NCBI GenBank assembly: GCA_030141585.1
Contig: JAQIFP010000029.1
Coordinates: forward strand, 7,925-51,190
Source: Ophryocystis elektroscirrha
Lineage: Eukaryota; Apicomplexa; Conoidasida; Neogregarinorida; Ophryocystidae
DNA length: 43,266 nucleotides
Reading direction: 5' to 3'
Below the pieces are notes generated by a model that worked only from the letters and a program-made list of their open reading frames with translations, did no database searches and had not been told where the DNA came from. The translations under genes and the position numbers were made by a program. Shown piece by piece: positions 12,122 through 23,933 of the stretch; within the stretch, counting starts at the first letter, position 1, and each line of letters starts with the position of its first letter.

Positions 12122-13944
12122 TCATATAATTATTAAAGAACGACCAGCATTCATAGACTTCAAATAATAACTGAAAATTACATTAACTGTACATTTACAC
12201 TCACTATATAAAATCTGCATATAAGAGCAACTGAATACCCTGGAAAAATAAAACAGCCCAACCTGTGGTGAAATAACACAAATTATTAATATGTATTATT
12301 TTAATCTAAAATTTTTATCAGTCGGTATATATGTACAATATAAATAAATTATTCAAACATAAAGATAAATTTATGCCAAAAACTGTAATTTTGACGAGGT
12401 GTGATAACAGCTTAAACGTATTTCACAAAATACTTGTAAATGTCTATATGTTATTTGAATTATATAAATACTATATTCTAGCTAAAAAATTTCTCTTAAT
12501 ATCAAATCAAACATAAATATATCAATTGATTACCCGCAAAATTGTAACTACTGGGGTCCATTGTTAACTCAGTGTAAGAATAAGCCCAGAATATTATAGA
12601 GAATAACTTACTAGCAGCCATACACGCAAGGAAATGGCTCGTTAATGCCTCTACTTCCCCACCTAGTTTTCCCTGAAGTGAAGATTTGTAAAAAGTGCTA
12701 AAATACCATCATAAACAGTTGCGGAACCATAGAATATGTTTCCAAGTAAAGTGCAAACGCCCAGCAGAAATCAGCAAAAAAATCTTTATTCAATCCAGGG
12801 TGAACTATAATGGCTAAAATAGCAGAAATTATGCAAGGAAGACCAATTAAACATGTGTCTTTAGACTTTTGTGCAAAAAGAGTCGCATGACAATATTTAT
12901 GAGCAAAAAGTAGAATTGCAAGCGCTGTAACGGCTGTAATTACATCTGCTGTTTGATACAACCAATCTCCTGATCTAATTACAATTATTAAGAAATAAGA
13001 TTTTTTATGTTTTATAGGATTATTGAAACATTAATTAACCAAGTTTACAACTTTATACGTTTATAACAAAAGTAAATTAACTATTGTATTGTATATATAC
13101 ACATGTTTTATATACATAATGTATATATAATGTAATTATATATTTAAATGAATATATATATAGAACCAAGAAAACTATGCAACTTTTAATACAAAACAAT
13201 TCGAACATTTCACTTTTAGGTTTAATATGCGTAAAATATCATTTATTTCCTCGTTTACAATAAGTTTTAAAGTTGACTAGCATATGTGTTAAAAGCATAG
13301 CTTGCATAGTGTTCATGGATATACATAGCATACTGTAAAAATTATAATTAATCACAATATCGTATAGCAGCAGTCGAAGCATATTAGAATCAAGTTAAAA
13401 ATTATAATAAATTAATTTAGCCATAACATAATTTACTTATCAACAGGAAGGTATCCATTATAAAATGTAGTAGTCAGAAGTCTTATTGCTAAACAAGTTA
13501 TCAATAAAATAATTGATTTTTGAGAAACTCCTGCTATAGTATGCTGCCCAACTATTTTTAAGCCTAACAAAAAAACTCCAAAACACTGAAAAGTAGACGC
13601 GAGTGTGAGTAAGGCCGAAAAACCTAAAATTTAATAAATATAGTAAATTTGAGTAAATAATTATTGAAATTATTTTTTTTTTGTGCTCACTTCCATCAGA
13701 GAAATAGTTATATGCCAGAAATAATAAAACTGTAAAACCAAACCAGGAAACTAATAAATAAATTACAGAGTGCACTTATTTATTTACTTAATTCTTTAAT
13801 ATTCTCCCGTACAATTTTTATAACAGATTTTGGTTTTCTACCGCAAACTAAAACTAGGCTGATTTACTTGACTCTTGATGCGTATGATGCTGATTCTTGA
13901 GAAAGAGATGATGTAAAGTCATAATCGATGGTTTTTTTATACAT
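12122..13944 (-). CDS. KDEL-receptor-like seven-helix protein (ERD2-like)
   Basis: Eight exons (13868-13944, 13788-13837, 13691-13750, 13437-13623, 12707-12974, 12534-12672, 12205-12262, 12122-12170) give 295 residues. Family marks include FYNGYLPVDKSGDW, the ALYLETYSMVPQLFMM segment matching the YLES...LPQLF core of ERD2, a conserved TSHF segment, and the end YADFIYYYLKS, like the ADFFYYY end of KDEL receptors. The protein is about 80 residues longer than canonical ERD2, because of a hydrophilic N-terminus plus an additional hydrophobic segment (FGFTVLLFLAYNYF). It therefore fits the ERD2-like branch found beside true ERD2 in plants and apicomplexans, whose ligand is less certain. It should sit in Golgi/ER membranes. 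An in-frame stop just upstream of ATG 13944 supports that start. It converges with SEC13, 71 bases between stops. Confidence 0.88.
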
Positions 13945-14373
13945 ATTCTACAATTTATTCCTGAGGCGTCTCAGATGCATACATTCTATGGATAAATATC
14001 TTAAATGTATATTAATCATAGATAATATGTGTAATTTGTCTTAAAATAAAACAAATCATTACTGTTCTCAATTATACTATAAACAGAACCAAAAGACATA
14101 ATATCACAGTAATGTAACTTCTTGAGTCTTATTTGTGTGGATAATAAGTTTGAATATTTTTTAACATACATAGCGATATAGTAACGTTTAACTGCTTTGT
14201 ACAGTATATAAATTGCATAGTCAGTTATTCACTACTTATTTATTTGAGGCTAAGTATAATATTTTACCAACTGTAAAACTCAAGCAAATATAATTTCATA
14301 TATATGATATATACAGATATCTTAAATCTTTTTATACTATATAGAGCAAAAATTAGAATAAGAAATAGAAAGT
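13945..14373. other. intergenic stretch, no gene seen
   Basis: About 430 AT-rich bases between the start of the ERD2-like gene and the end of the BuGZ-type gene, both on the minus strand. It must contain the ERD2-like promoter; no element could be assigned. Confidence 0.5.
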
Positions 14374-15899
14374 CTAATGGGCGGGAACAGCACTGGATGA
14401 ATTTAGTTCATATCCATAATAAGAAGCTAAAATTTCTTCGGGTGAGATCTGAATATATATAAAATAATTTGAAAGAACTCACCGTCTCATCTGGATAATC
14501 AAATACAAGCTTATGCCCTTTAGATAAACCTAATGTAGAGCTTAGTTTTGAATCTATTCGAGATTGTAAACTAGATGTGCTTGGTGTCTTGAGTGTCCAG
14601 TTTGCAGTAAACTGAGCAGTAGCTGCTGGATCAGTTGCTGATTTACTCGAAGTGTCTCCTAATATACACGAAATTTCATAAAATTTGTCATTCGTTTACA
14701 AGATTTCAATTAAATTGGATCAATTTAAACACAAACCAACTTGAAATAATACATTTCATTTTTGAAAATACAAATTAGTCGCAAAAATAGTGTGTAAATA
14801 TAAATAATTATTAATTAAATATAATTTTAATACTTATTATATATATACATATATATATAAAGTCTTTAGTTTCAGGCTTGAAATAATAATTCACTTAAGC
14901 AATCTTTCTATCATTTTGTAATATAAATAAGTCATATAAATAATAACATAAAGAATCAAGCAAATTATCAAGAAAATTATTAAATATACTGAATATCAAT
15001 ATGTATACTAATTAAATTCAGAATTTATCATTTAAATTAATTTGCTATATATATTGTACCTTTATCGGCTGGATTAGTAATAGCTGGATTTGTGTTTAAT
15101 TGATTAGCTGCAGCAGCTGACGCAAATTGTGTAATTAATTGATTGAATAGGATGGGGTTAGTAACTTGACCCGGCAACACTTTTCCGTAAAGTAATTATA
15201 AAGATATCTTACTTGAATTGTTACCAAACCCAGGCATACCCGCCGCTGTCATTTGATTGAAGAATCCAGACATCACACTCATCCCGAAAACAGTATGAGC
15301 TGTCTTACTTTGTTTCACAGCTCCTCTTTCCGAGTCTAATTTCTGCTGTTTCTCAGCAAGCAGTTCTACAGGTACTCCTGCAGTTCCGTGAATAATAAAC
15401 TCCGGATTATCTCTTCCATTTAAAGCATTTGGGACACGGCTAATCGTCTCTTTGTGAACCTGCAGCATGTGCACTACAAGCCCTAAACAAATATAATTAA
15501 ATCTAAATCTACGCTTTATTTAGTGCTACATATATATATGTCATTTATTACAAATTAATAACATAGATTTTAGTTTATATACGCTCACGTTATCACAAAT
15601 GTAGACTTTCTACATCATTTTAAAAAGAAAAAATAACTAAAAAATACAATTGTATATAATTGTGTATTATATTATAATGCTAATGTGCTCATAAATTTTT
15701 GTTATAAAATTGGAGTAAGTTTTCTCATATATGAGTCAAATAATGTACCTGTGGCAGTGTCAAGTTTTCGATTACATTCTGAACATTTAAAATGTTTGGC
15801 TTTTTGATGCTGAATAAGAACTTTTTCATCATCAAACTCACGGTCACAATAGTAGCAAAATGGTTTTAATTGAGCTCCTTTACGCTTTTTGCGCCCCAT
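14374..15899 (-). CDS. BuGZ/ZNF207-type zinc finger protein with a GLEBS-like motif
   Basis: Five exons (15749-15899, 15213-15482, 15060-15179, 14483-14658, 14374-14448) give 263 residues. The N-terminus [20 protein letters not shown] and the second finger [20 protein letters not shown] are the paired C2H2 fingers that define BuGZ/ZNF207, followed by the family signature [20 protein letters not shown]. The middle is low-complexity, rich in Ala, Asn, Gln, Thr and Pro. Near the C-terminus, [18 protein letters not shown] matches the spacing of the GLEBS motif (paired Glu after a Ser/Pro) through which BuGZ binds the checkpoint protein Bub3. In animals the protein binds microtubules and promotes Bub3 loading at kinetochores, and it also acts in splicing; whether this holds here is inference. 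The gene is divergent from the ArfGAP gene, with 519 bases between starts. Confidence 0.9.
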
Positions 15900-16418
15900 G
15901 ATGATAAACCTTTTATAAGCAGTTTATAATTAAAATTTGTGAAATTGAAATAAAAAAGTTGTGAAGTAAAAAATAAATGAATAATTAAAGAGCCTTATAA
16001 CCTTTTTCAGCTAATATTAGTCTAGTTTTTTTTATTCTCTATTGAAGAAATTATAAAAATAATGACGTAAACTTACATCTAGTAGCTCATTAAGAGCCAA
16101 GGGTTTTGATTGACAGTTGCGTATATTTTGGACAAGTTTTCGAAAAAATTGAAATATTAGGTATAAAACACAAATGTAGGGGCTCTAATACACAGTGTTT
16201 CACATTTTAATGCTCACAGCTAAAGCAATTCTTTTCACATATACATTAGGAAATCGCGAAAATTGATAGGATAGCAATAAAAGCAATGTTACATTATTTA
16301 AAAACTTCCATCCACGCGAGCTCAAAATCATTCTGGAAATAATGTATAATTATTACATATACCTTTTGGAATTATATTGTATACAGGTTCAGAAGCAAAA
16401 TTGAGTCTCGAATTTGCA
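15900..16418. other. divergent promoter region
   Basis: This stretch separates the starts of the BuGZ-type gene (minus) and the ArfGAP gene (plus). No coding exon or conserved site is evident. The part around 16080-16330 is slightly less AT-rich than its surroundings. Confidence 0.5.
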
Positions 16419-18129
16419 ATGGACTTCGAAACTTCTCAATTTTTCCAAGAATTACGAAAAAGCGACATAGAGAACCAAAAATGCTTCGATTGTGGTATGA
16501 TTAAAATTGGTTTTAATATCTAGGTGCTGTAAATCCACAATGGGCTTCTCTTTCCCACGCTATATATATATGTTTGATGTGCTCTGGCGTGCACAGGTAT
16601 AAAGCGAGTAATTAGAAGTTAAATTTATATCATAAACTTAATAATTAATTGTTCACTAGTCATTATCTATCGGAGCATGTCTAGGACATTTATATAGTAT
16701 TTATAATGAACCAATTATTATGCATGTGTATTGTGGCAACCAATGAATAATTGAATATATTATATTTATTTCAAGTGTCAGGATATGCATAACTCTATAG
16801 ATTCAGCTATATAAATGCTATATGTTCTTATATGGTTAGATTTCATTATAAGTACAGTATATACATGTAATCTCACTACTCAACATTATAGAAAAAAAAG
16901 CTTACATCATATCATTGATAATCAAAATACTTTTGTTTGTGATTTATTAAGTAATAAGCCTTGACAATCTACTATGTATTAATTTTTTATTAAACATCTT
17001 TATGCCAAATATTCTAATTAATTGCAATTGTTAATCTGGGATGTTGTAGAGGTTTGGGAGTTCCTATTTCGTTCGTTCGCTCAATATCCTTAGATTCTTG
17101 GACTCCAGCACAAAAGGCAATGATGTCTGTGGGAGGGAATAGCAAATGTCGAAAATATTTCGAAGAACAAGTAATACTTGTTCCTATGTAAATCACCGTA
17201 GAAAATATTATATTTATCGACTAAGGAAAAATATAACACCAAAGCTGCTGCTCATTATAGAACAATGGTACGGTCCAAATTTACTTGAATTTTTATACGA
17301 ATAGCCAGTTTATTGAATACTAACGTAATTTAAAAAAGTTGTCCACGTGTATTTGTATACTATCATAATATATGCCTGTTATATGACATATACGTTTTAT
17401 AAATATTCACCATAATACTAAACTCTACTGAAATTTAAATCAAATTATGATATTATGAAAATCATCAATAGATAAAAGCCTTGGCAGAAAAAACAGAACT
17501 ACCGACGCCTTTGACACCGGACAGTGGAAGGATGCCTTCTTTACAAGGTTTATAAAAGTCTTTGTATACCTTTCAATGCAGAAAAAATAAAAGTTACTAA
17601 TAGTGAAGCGGAAATGTACCATTCCGGGTCGGCTGGGAATTATCAGCAAAATTACACAGCAGAGAAAGAGTAAAGAATATTCTATAAAAAAATTTGTTAA
17701 GTGATCCCTGGCTGAATATTAAAGATACTTTTACTGGACTATTTGATAAAGCGGCGTCAGCTGCACACACGGTAACAACTAGAACCTAATTTTATACAAA
17801 AAAAAGTTCATTTATGTATTAATTTCAATTTTCTTATCTATAAATAGTTTTATATTGTTACAATTGTCTTAATTCTAAGTTACACTTTATAAATTTATAT
17901 ATAGGCTGCAGAGAAAATCAGAGACCCTGAAACATTATGGTCAATAAAATCATGGGTAGAAGATAAAACTAGAGCTGTAACGACAACTGTTCAAGTAATT
18001 TTTTTAAATCAAAAAAAAAAATTGTTTTAGGACGAAAAATTTTGGAACACTGCGCAAGGGTACGCTGCTGACAGTGTTAATATTGTTACTGGAATATTCA
18101 ATAAAGTATTAAAAGAAATTGCACAATAA
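16419..18129 (+). CDS. ArfGAP-domain GTPase-activating protein (ArfGAP1-like)
   Basis: Nine exons (16419-16494, 16524-16596, 17050-17170, 17202-17267, 17472-17547, 17582-17669, 17702-17771, 17905-17994, 18031-18129) give 252 residues. The N-terminal ArfGAP domain has a zinc finger of the form CFDCG ... ICLMC with 16 residues between the Cys pairs, followed by the catalytic arginine segment VHRGLGVPISFVRS and LDSWTPAQKAMM. Pro replaces the usual His after GLGV. The C-terminal half is short, with aromatic/hydrophobic segments (DPWLNIKDTFTGLFDKAASA, LWSIKSWVEDK, KFWNTAQGYAADSVN) that could form amphipathic helices; ArfGAP1 senses curved membranes with such helices. The role is to stimulate GTP hydrolysis on ARF1 at the Golgi and uncoat COPI vesicles. 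Introns are 29, 453, 31, 204, 34, 32, 133 and 36 bases. Confidence 0.93.
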
Positions 18130-18321
18130 AATAATTAGGAAACCGGCTCTAAATCTTTTGAAGAATCTCTAAATCCTTCAACAAAACCTGACCTATACCA
18201 TAGACATTCATCTCAATCATGAATTAATTTTTTTTCTTTATTGACTTCAATTTATTATCTTTAAATAAAGATTGAAGGTGTTGCTGTGATTGTTGAAGAT
18301 ATTCTTAAAAATAATATATAT

Positions 18322-19390
18322 TTACAAATAACAATTACCTTTATTTACGTATTTAATAATTTTCACTGCAAATTCGCAGTAAGACGCATTTCCCTCAAGA
18401 TCCTCAGCAACAAAAATAAAATTATGTTTTCCAATATTGTAACTGTCTCCACTACGTCCTCCTTTGATCTGAAGTATAATTCGATGATTAAATGTACAAT
18501 TAAGTAATATATATATATATATATATATATTGTATATTTAATATGTATCGATGTGTTAATTTTCTCATAAGTTGAAAAAATGACTTAGTATACAAAAGTG
18601 TATTACATTGATCAAAACATATTCATTAAATTTTTACTTCAATTATTTTATAACTTTTCAGAAGGTTAAAGCTATTTTATATTATGCGTAAGTTACCCAC
18701 CTGTTTGATACGAGGAGGAAGTCCTGAATTATCCATGGCAAGGGGTTTGTCGTAATAAAAATACGTAGAGTGTTTGCCCTCAATAAGATTAATTTCCCTG
18801 GAACCAGGACAAAATGTAAATTTTGGAGGTTGTTTGTCTCTAACGTTGACAAAAAAAGTGCATTCAGAAAATACAGAGCTTTGAGTAAGATTCATGGAAG
18901 AAAGTTTTTGAAAATTTTCTACGGTACTGTTATATATATAGCATTCATTTCGGACTACTACTGCATGATAAGTTATTTTATGTAATCCCACAGGTAAGAA
19001 AGTTCCAGATATAGATTCTGAAGACAAGGGAATCGAATCTACAATCAAATATTTTTCTGAATTATTGATGTGTTTGATGTATTGTTTAGAAACAGAAACA
19101 GTTGAGGATAGCTGAGGTATGGGAAACAATATTTTTTTTTTAGTATCGCTAGTTTCGTCTAAATTATATTGTAATGTAGAATTCGCACAATTCAGCCACT
19201 CAAAAGGTATAGATTGTATATTATCTAGTGATTCACATGGTATTGAACATTGCGTCGTGCCAATATCTCTTTCACTATAACACACTTTTTTCTTTGCACG
19301 AGTAAATTTCTTTTCTTTAAATTTATGCGAAAGAAGTTCTCCAATAAAAGCAGTATAAATTGTTACATAACATAAAATAAAAACCTTCAT
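18322..19390 (-). CDS. secreted protein with HYR domains
   Basis: Two exons, 18701-19390 and 18322-18468, give 278 residues across a 232-base intron. I start at ATG 19390 because it opens a clear signal peptide (MKVFILCYVTIYTAFIG); a longer frame upstream begins only with GTG. The C-terminal domain has the HYR signature: DKQPPKFTFCPGSREINL, then AMDNSGLPP, GKHNFIFVAEDLEGNAS and YCEFAVKI, with the paired Cys expected to form a disulfide. The preceding region has FLPVGLHKITYHAVVV and CTFFVNVRD, which resemble the second half of another HYR domain, so two tandem copies are likely. HYR domains are immunoglobulin-like adhesion modules. No transmembrane segment or GPI signal is obvious. The exact C-terminus (stop at 18322-18324) is less sure, since a further intron after residue 273 is possible. 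Confidence 0.75.
18503..18531. repeat. (TA)n microsatellite
   Basis: About 28 bases of TA repeats inside the intron of the HYR-domain gene. Confidence 0.9.
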
Positions 19391-19579
19391 AAATACGGTT
19401 AAATTTGCAATACCCACCTTCTATTATGTGCAATGATGGACTCAAATTTATTTTTTGCTTATAATTTTTATGTAAAAAATACATAATATCAAATTTATGT
19501 TTGTATATGTATAACAAACAAAATAAAAATTTGTACATATTTAAACTTTGAAAATATTACTATATTCACACACTTATAT

Positions 19580-19972
19580 TCAAGGTAATTTTGATTTAGA
19601 TGCAAAGTATTCCGGAGATTTTGTTTGTACTTTTAAAGAATTCATAATTGCCTTAGCAGCAACCTTTGATGGTATTCCATACGGATATGAGCAACAAGAC
19701 ATGTTTGCAGTATATATTGGTTCAGGACTCATAGGTTGAAATAAAGTATTTGGATATGGTGTATTAATGTTTTCAGGTTCTAATTTAGTATAATCATATT
19801 CCGGGTATTCTGACCGATGGTACAAAGCCTTTGTATAAATCGGACTCAGTATGTTTTGAAAATAAGAAGGTGGATACCCTGGAATAACTGACACATATTG
19901 TGTAGACCGACTGTCTTCGTGAATTGATTCAGAACGCTTTGGTATAGATCGACTCATCGTGCTTAATGACAT
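19580..19972 (-). CDS. small hypothetical protein, Tyr/Pro-rich
   Basis: Single open frame of 130 residues from ATG 19972, with a second ATG five codons in. It is Ser/Arg-rich at the start (SRSIPKRSES) and then unusually rich in Tyr and Pro, as in PGYPPSYFQNILSPIY and YPEYDYTKLEPENINTPYPN. It includes a short NMSCCSYPYGIPSKVAAKA segment. There is no signal peptide or membrane helix. The composition recalls small apicomplexan inner-membrane-complex or cytoskeletal proteins, but I do not recognise a family and that is only a guess. It ends 189 bases upstream of the HYR gene start on the same strand. Base composition is clearly less AT-rich than the flanks, which supports coding. Confidence 0.6.
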   Translation of the reverse strand: MSLSTMSRSIPKRSESIHEDSRSTQYVSVIPGYPPSYFQNILSPIYTKALYHRSEYPEYDYTKLEPENINTPYPNTLFQPMSPEPIYTANMSCCSYPYGIPSKVAAKAIMNSLKVQTKSPEYFASKSKLP

Positions 19973-20942
19973 AATATATTTTGCATGTGATATGAAACCT
20001 TTTTATTAGTGCACGTATTAATTAATTTGCATGTCAATGAATTTTTTTTTAATAAGTGTATGTATTCTTTTTATACTTATCTAATAACATATACATTTGC
20101 AAATTATATTGCTTCTTAATTAAACAATATCTTTACGAAAAGCCCATTGTGCAATAATGTCTCAAATTACTTTTAAATGATAGCAACCCTGCATTTTTGA
20201 GATTAGATATTCCATAATTAAAAAAATTATACGTATGTACTTAAACAACAAACAGGGGCTCTGTCATATAGCTTATCTAGCTTGGAATAATTCAATTTTT
20301 ATTATGTTGTATTCAAATTAATTAATTTTTTTTTTCTTATCAATTATTACATATAGTAAGCACCAATTACTAATGCTGTAATAATTTTTTTTTTAATTTA
20401 TACTGAAATATACACATAAAAAATTATTCAGTATATATGATGTTATATTATATGTAAGTAATACATTTTAAAATTAAATTCAGCATTCATATTATATTAT
20501 CATTACTATTATTTGTAAATTATATGGTTATATGTTGGTTCAAGTACTCGAAATAGCACCATCAATTTCTAACATAATATAAACTATTTCCTAAAGTTAG
20601 ATTGAGTTTTAATTTAAATGGTACCCATTATGCGTAATGTCGTTGAAATATATTATTTACCATTATTACTATTATTAAATAAATTATTATTTAGATTTTA
20701 GCTAGAAATCATTGTTCAATATAGTGTCTGAAATAAAACGATTGACAGTAATATTATTGCAGGCGATGAATAAGGAAAACACAACATGTAAAACAAAAAC
20801 TACAATAGAAAATAAGTAAATGTACTTGAAGATTTACGGCATAAGAATTATTAAAAAAAAATTGCGTGTGCAGAATATTTCTTTTTTTTATTATTCCTAT
20901 AGCCGTCGCAATTATTAGTCACATATCGGTTTTTTATTGAAT
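19973..20942. other. long divergent intergenic region
   Basis: About 970 AT-rich bases between divergent genes (19580-19972 minus and 20943 plus). No convincing exon, RNA or repeat other than poly-T/poly-A runs is seen. Confidence 0.55.
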
Positions 20943-21933
20943 ATGGAAACAGATGAAATTATTGATGAAAATAAGGTAAAGGGTCAATAATTAGACATCA
21001 ATTTAGGCTAACAACTTAAGTAAAAAATATGATATTCCTGAGGGTCTCACAAAAACACAACGGAAGAACAAACGTAAACTTTTACGAGAAAAAAAAAAGA
21101 AAACGATGCCACCTGAAGACATGAATGCGGTATAATTTATTTATTTGAATAATATAAAAATTAGTAATATAATATGTCAATATAGATTTGCATATATATG
21201 CATTGTATGATACGTTGAAGCAGCCAAGAATTAGCATGTTTACATAAATTTTTATTATTAGTGAAATTTGCTGTTTTTGAATTTAATATATTATCAATTT
21301 AAATAAATGATAATTATGTTATAAATAATTTTGAATTATTTTATTAGAATTTTTGGGTTTCATTTTTTTTTTTCCCTATTGAATATTTTAATGTTTATTA
21401 TAGAAAAAAAAACCTAATGCTATTGAAGATCCACATCAAAATGAACGATTAGAAGTAATAAAAAATATTGAAAAGTCTTTGGCTGAACTACAATCTCCAA
21501 CAGAAGCTTCAAAATTGGATGATTATAAACGACATCTAAGTATTATTGACAATCTTATAAGTGAGTTGGACGAAGCTAATCAAAAATTAAATCTTGAGGT
21601 AAATAAAAAAAAAAAACAAAGAAAAACAGGTTGAAAAATTTGCAAACCGCAACATTAATTTCACTCAATTATCTAAACATTATGAAAGCTTATGTGAAGA
21701 GCTTGAAGAAGAGGATGATGAAATTATAAATCTCAGAAAGCAATTAGTTTCGTTTTTGACGTATAGAAATGGTAGAAAGGTATCAATATATACTATTTAC
21801 ATACGTCAATTGTATAATTAATTTGCATTTTTGTATACTATTCGTATATTATTATTAATGATTATATATTATATTATTATTAATGTATGCAAACACGTTC
21901 AATATAATTAAGTATATTATAATTATGTATATA

Positions 21934-21988
<55 letters not shown>

Positions 21989-23933
21989 TTATAATCATAA
22001 CGTGAAAACCTTATGAATACTTTCAGATGGAAGTAGAGTTTGCTAGACTGAGGAAAAAATTAGAGAACCGAAAACAGGCTGTTTTGCATGAAAGAAATCA
22101 AGTGTCACAAAATAAGCGTTTGAATAAGCTGGTAGAAAAAGTGCGTGCAGCTCTGTTACGTAAAGATGGAACTTTACCAGTGAATAGTTTAGTAACACCG
22201 TCTACTTTAGTAACTCAAAAAATTAGTCTTTCTAGTACTTTATTGAGTGAAATTTTACCTCCCAGTAATATATTGCAAATAATGCGAATAAGACATGGAG
22301 TTATTTTTGACAATGTTGGTCCTAACTCAACTTATATAACGATATCTGGTTTAAAAGAAGACGTGGATCATTTAGTGCACTTTTTCCAAAACGGGGATTT
22401 TACGGGAAAATACAGTCTTACCGCAGATAGTAAACTGATTCCATCAATAATAGGTGTACACGGAAGTAATATTCATAAAATCGAGCAAAAATATAATTGC
22501 TATATACGCATTTACGACAATACTTTACGTATTATAGGATTACCAGATGATGCATATAATGCTCTTAATGATCTTAAAAAAGGAGTAGAAGAAAAACAAC
22601 ATGAAACAACCATTAAAGAAGTTATACAATTTTCACACCCAGCCATACCTCAAGCATTATTATCAAAGTTTCTCCCATATATACGCAATATTGAAAGTTC
22701 TCACAACATACGTATTCGCATAGTATTGAATGATTCATATGCTCAAATTATTGGTAAACACAAATATATAAAGGACGGAATCAAAGCTTTTCAAGACTTT
22801 ATCAATAGTCTCAAAATTATAGAAATTAAATCAAATAACCCCGTTGCTATTCAAAGACTGTTTGAGAAATTTTCCAAAGGAAATACTTCCACATACCACT
22901 ATGCCTACACGCAGCAATTCCGGCGTATGATTTTAGCTGCTGACAAAACTGCTTTTGTTCGATATAACGATTCTATTGTCATCATAAGCCAGAATGAAGC
23001 TCCTTCCAATTATGTTGAGTCCATTGAGCAGTTATTGACCAATCTTTCATATGAACCGGTTCAATATCACCTTCCCAAAGATACTTCATTTGTATTCACA
23101 TATAAAGTTTTATCTAACATAGAAAATGAGACAAATACAACTATACAGCGTATACCATTGTCCAATAATCAGTCAACGCTTGAAATTATAGGAGACCTCC
23201 AGTCTCAACTAAAAGCGAAAGAAGCTCTAGACAATATTTTAGAAACTAAAGCAATTGTTTATGTCCTTAATTTACAAGATCCTCATATATATAATCAATC
23301 AGAAAAATTAAAGTCTAAATTAAGATTTATTGAATCTAATTATTCTATTCGAGTTTCGTTTGAGAACAACTCGATAAAATTTATAGGTTCACAAACAAAT
23401 ATAGATAAAGCCAAGGCAGAATTGCAGCAATTTATGATGAAATTGTCTAATTCAGAACCAGAAGACAAGTTTGTAAGTTTTTAATTAATTTTAATTTAAA
23501 ATAATTAAATACAAAATTTGTAATTTATACTTATAAAAAAAAACATTATATCTATATTTATATATATACATATATATATATACTTAAATATATATATATT
23601 TAATTATGTATATACATATATATATATATATATATATTTTACTATAATAATATTATTTATTCATTCATATAGTTATAGCAGTGATAAATACATTTTGTTA
23701 GGCAAACTCAAAAAAAAAATCCCTAAAGCCTCCACAACCCGTTTCTCCTAAAGTGGAAGTTAACGAAAATAAAAAAACAGATGAGTCTCTGTATTTAGAT
23801 GTAAACTGATCAATATTTTTTCAATTTAATATAGGCTATAATAAATGATAACAGCTTCCCATCAATCATTGAGGGAGCATCTTTACAAAAAGATAAAAAA
23901 CCAGCATATAAATATATAAAGGCGTCCTCATAA
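20943..23933 (+). CDS. KH-domain RNA-binding protein
   Basis: Seven exons (20943-20975, 21007-21129, 21404-21598, 21630-21779, 22027-23472, 23702-23800, 23835-23933) give 714 residues. The N-terminus is Lys-rich (TKTQRKNKRKLLREKKKK), followed by a predicted coiled coil (about residues 60-215: EVIKNIEKSLAELQ, CEELEEEDDEIINLRKQL, VEFARLRKKLENRK). A clear KH fold follows near residue 306, with LIPSIIGVHGSNIHKIEQ carrying the GxxG loop as GVHG. Later segments (AIPQALLSKFLPYIRNIES, DTSFVFTYKVLSNIENETN) look like degenerate KH repeats without GxxG. A tandem KH array after a coiled coil is loosely vigilin-like and suggests binding of single-stranded RNA or a role at ribosomes. The last two exons encode a Ser/Lys-rich tail. 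The last intron, 34 bases, is supported by frame continuation past an in-frame TGA. The 3' end overlaps the opposite-strand gene. Confidence 0.85.
21939..21986. repeat. (TA)n microsatellite
   Basis: About 47 bases of TA repeats near the 3' end of intron 4 of the KH-domain gene. Confidence 0.9.
23561..23638. repeat. imperfect TA-rich tract
   Basis: Interrupted TA runs over about 78 bases inside the fifth intron of the KH-domain gene. Confidence 0.8.

Noticed and set aside
12331..12516. Plus-strand frame of 61 residues
   Set aside because: It lies in a 271-base intron of the ERD2-like gene on the other strand and is low-complexity Lys/Tyr/Phe.
13458..13775. Start of the ERD2-like gene at 13775
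   Set aside because: The codon there is GTG. Two upstream exons reach an ATG at 13944 with an in-frame stop before it.
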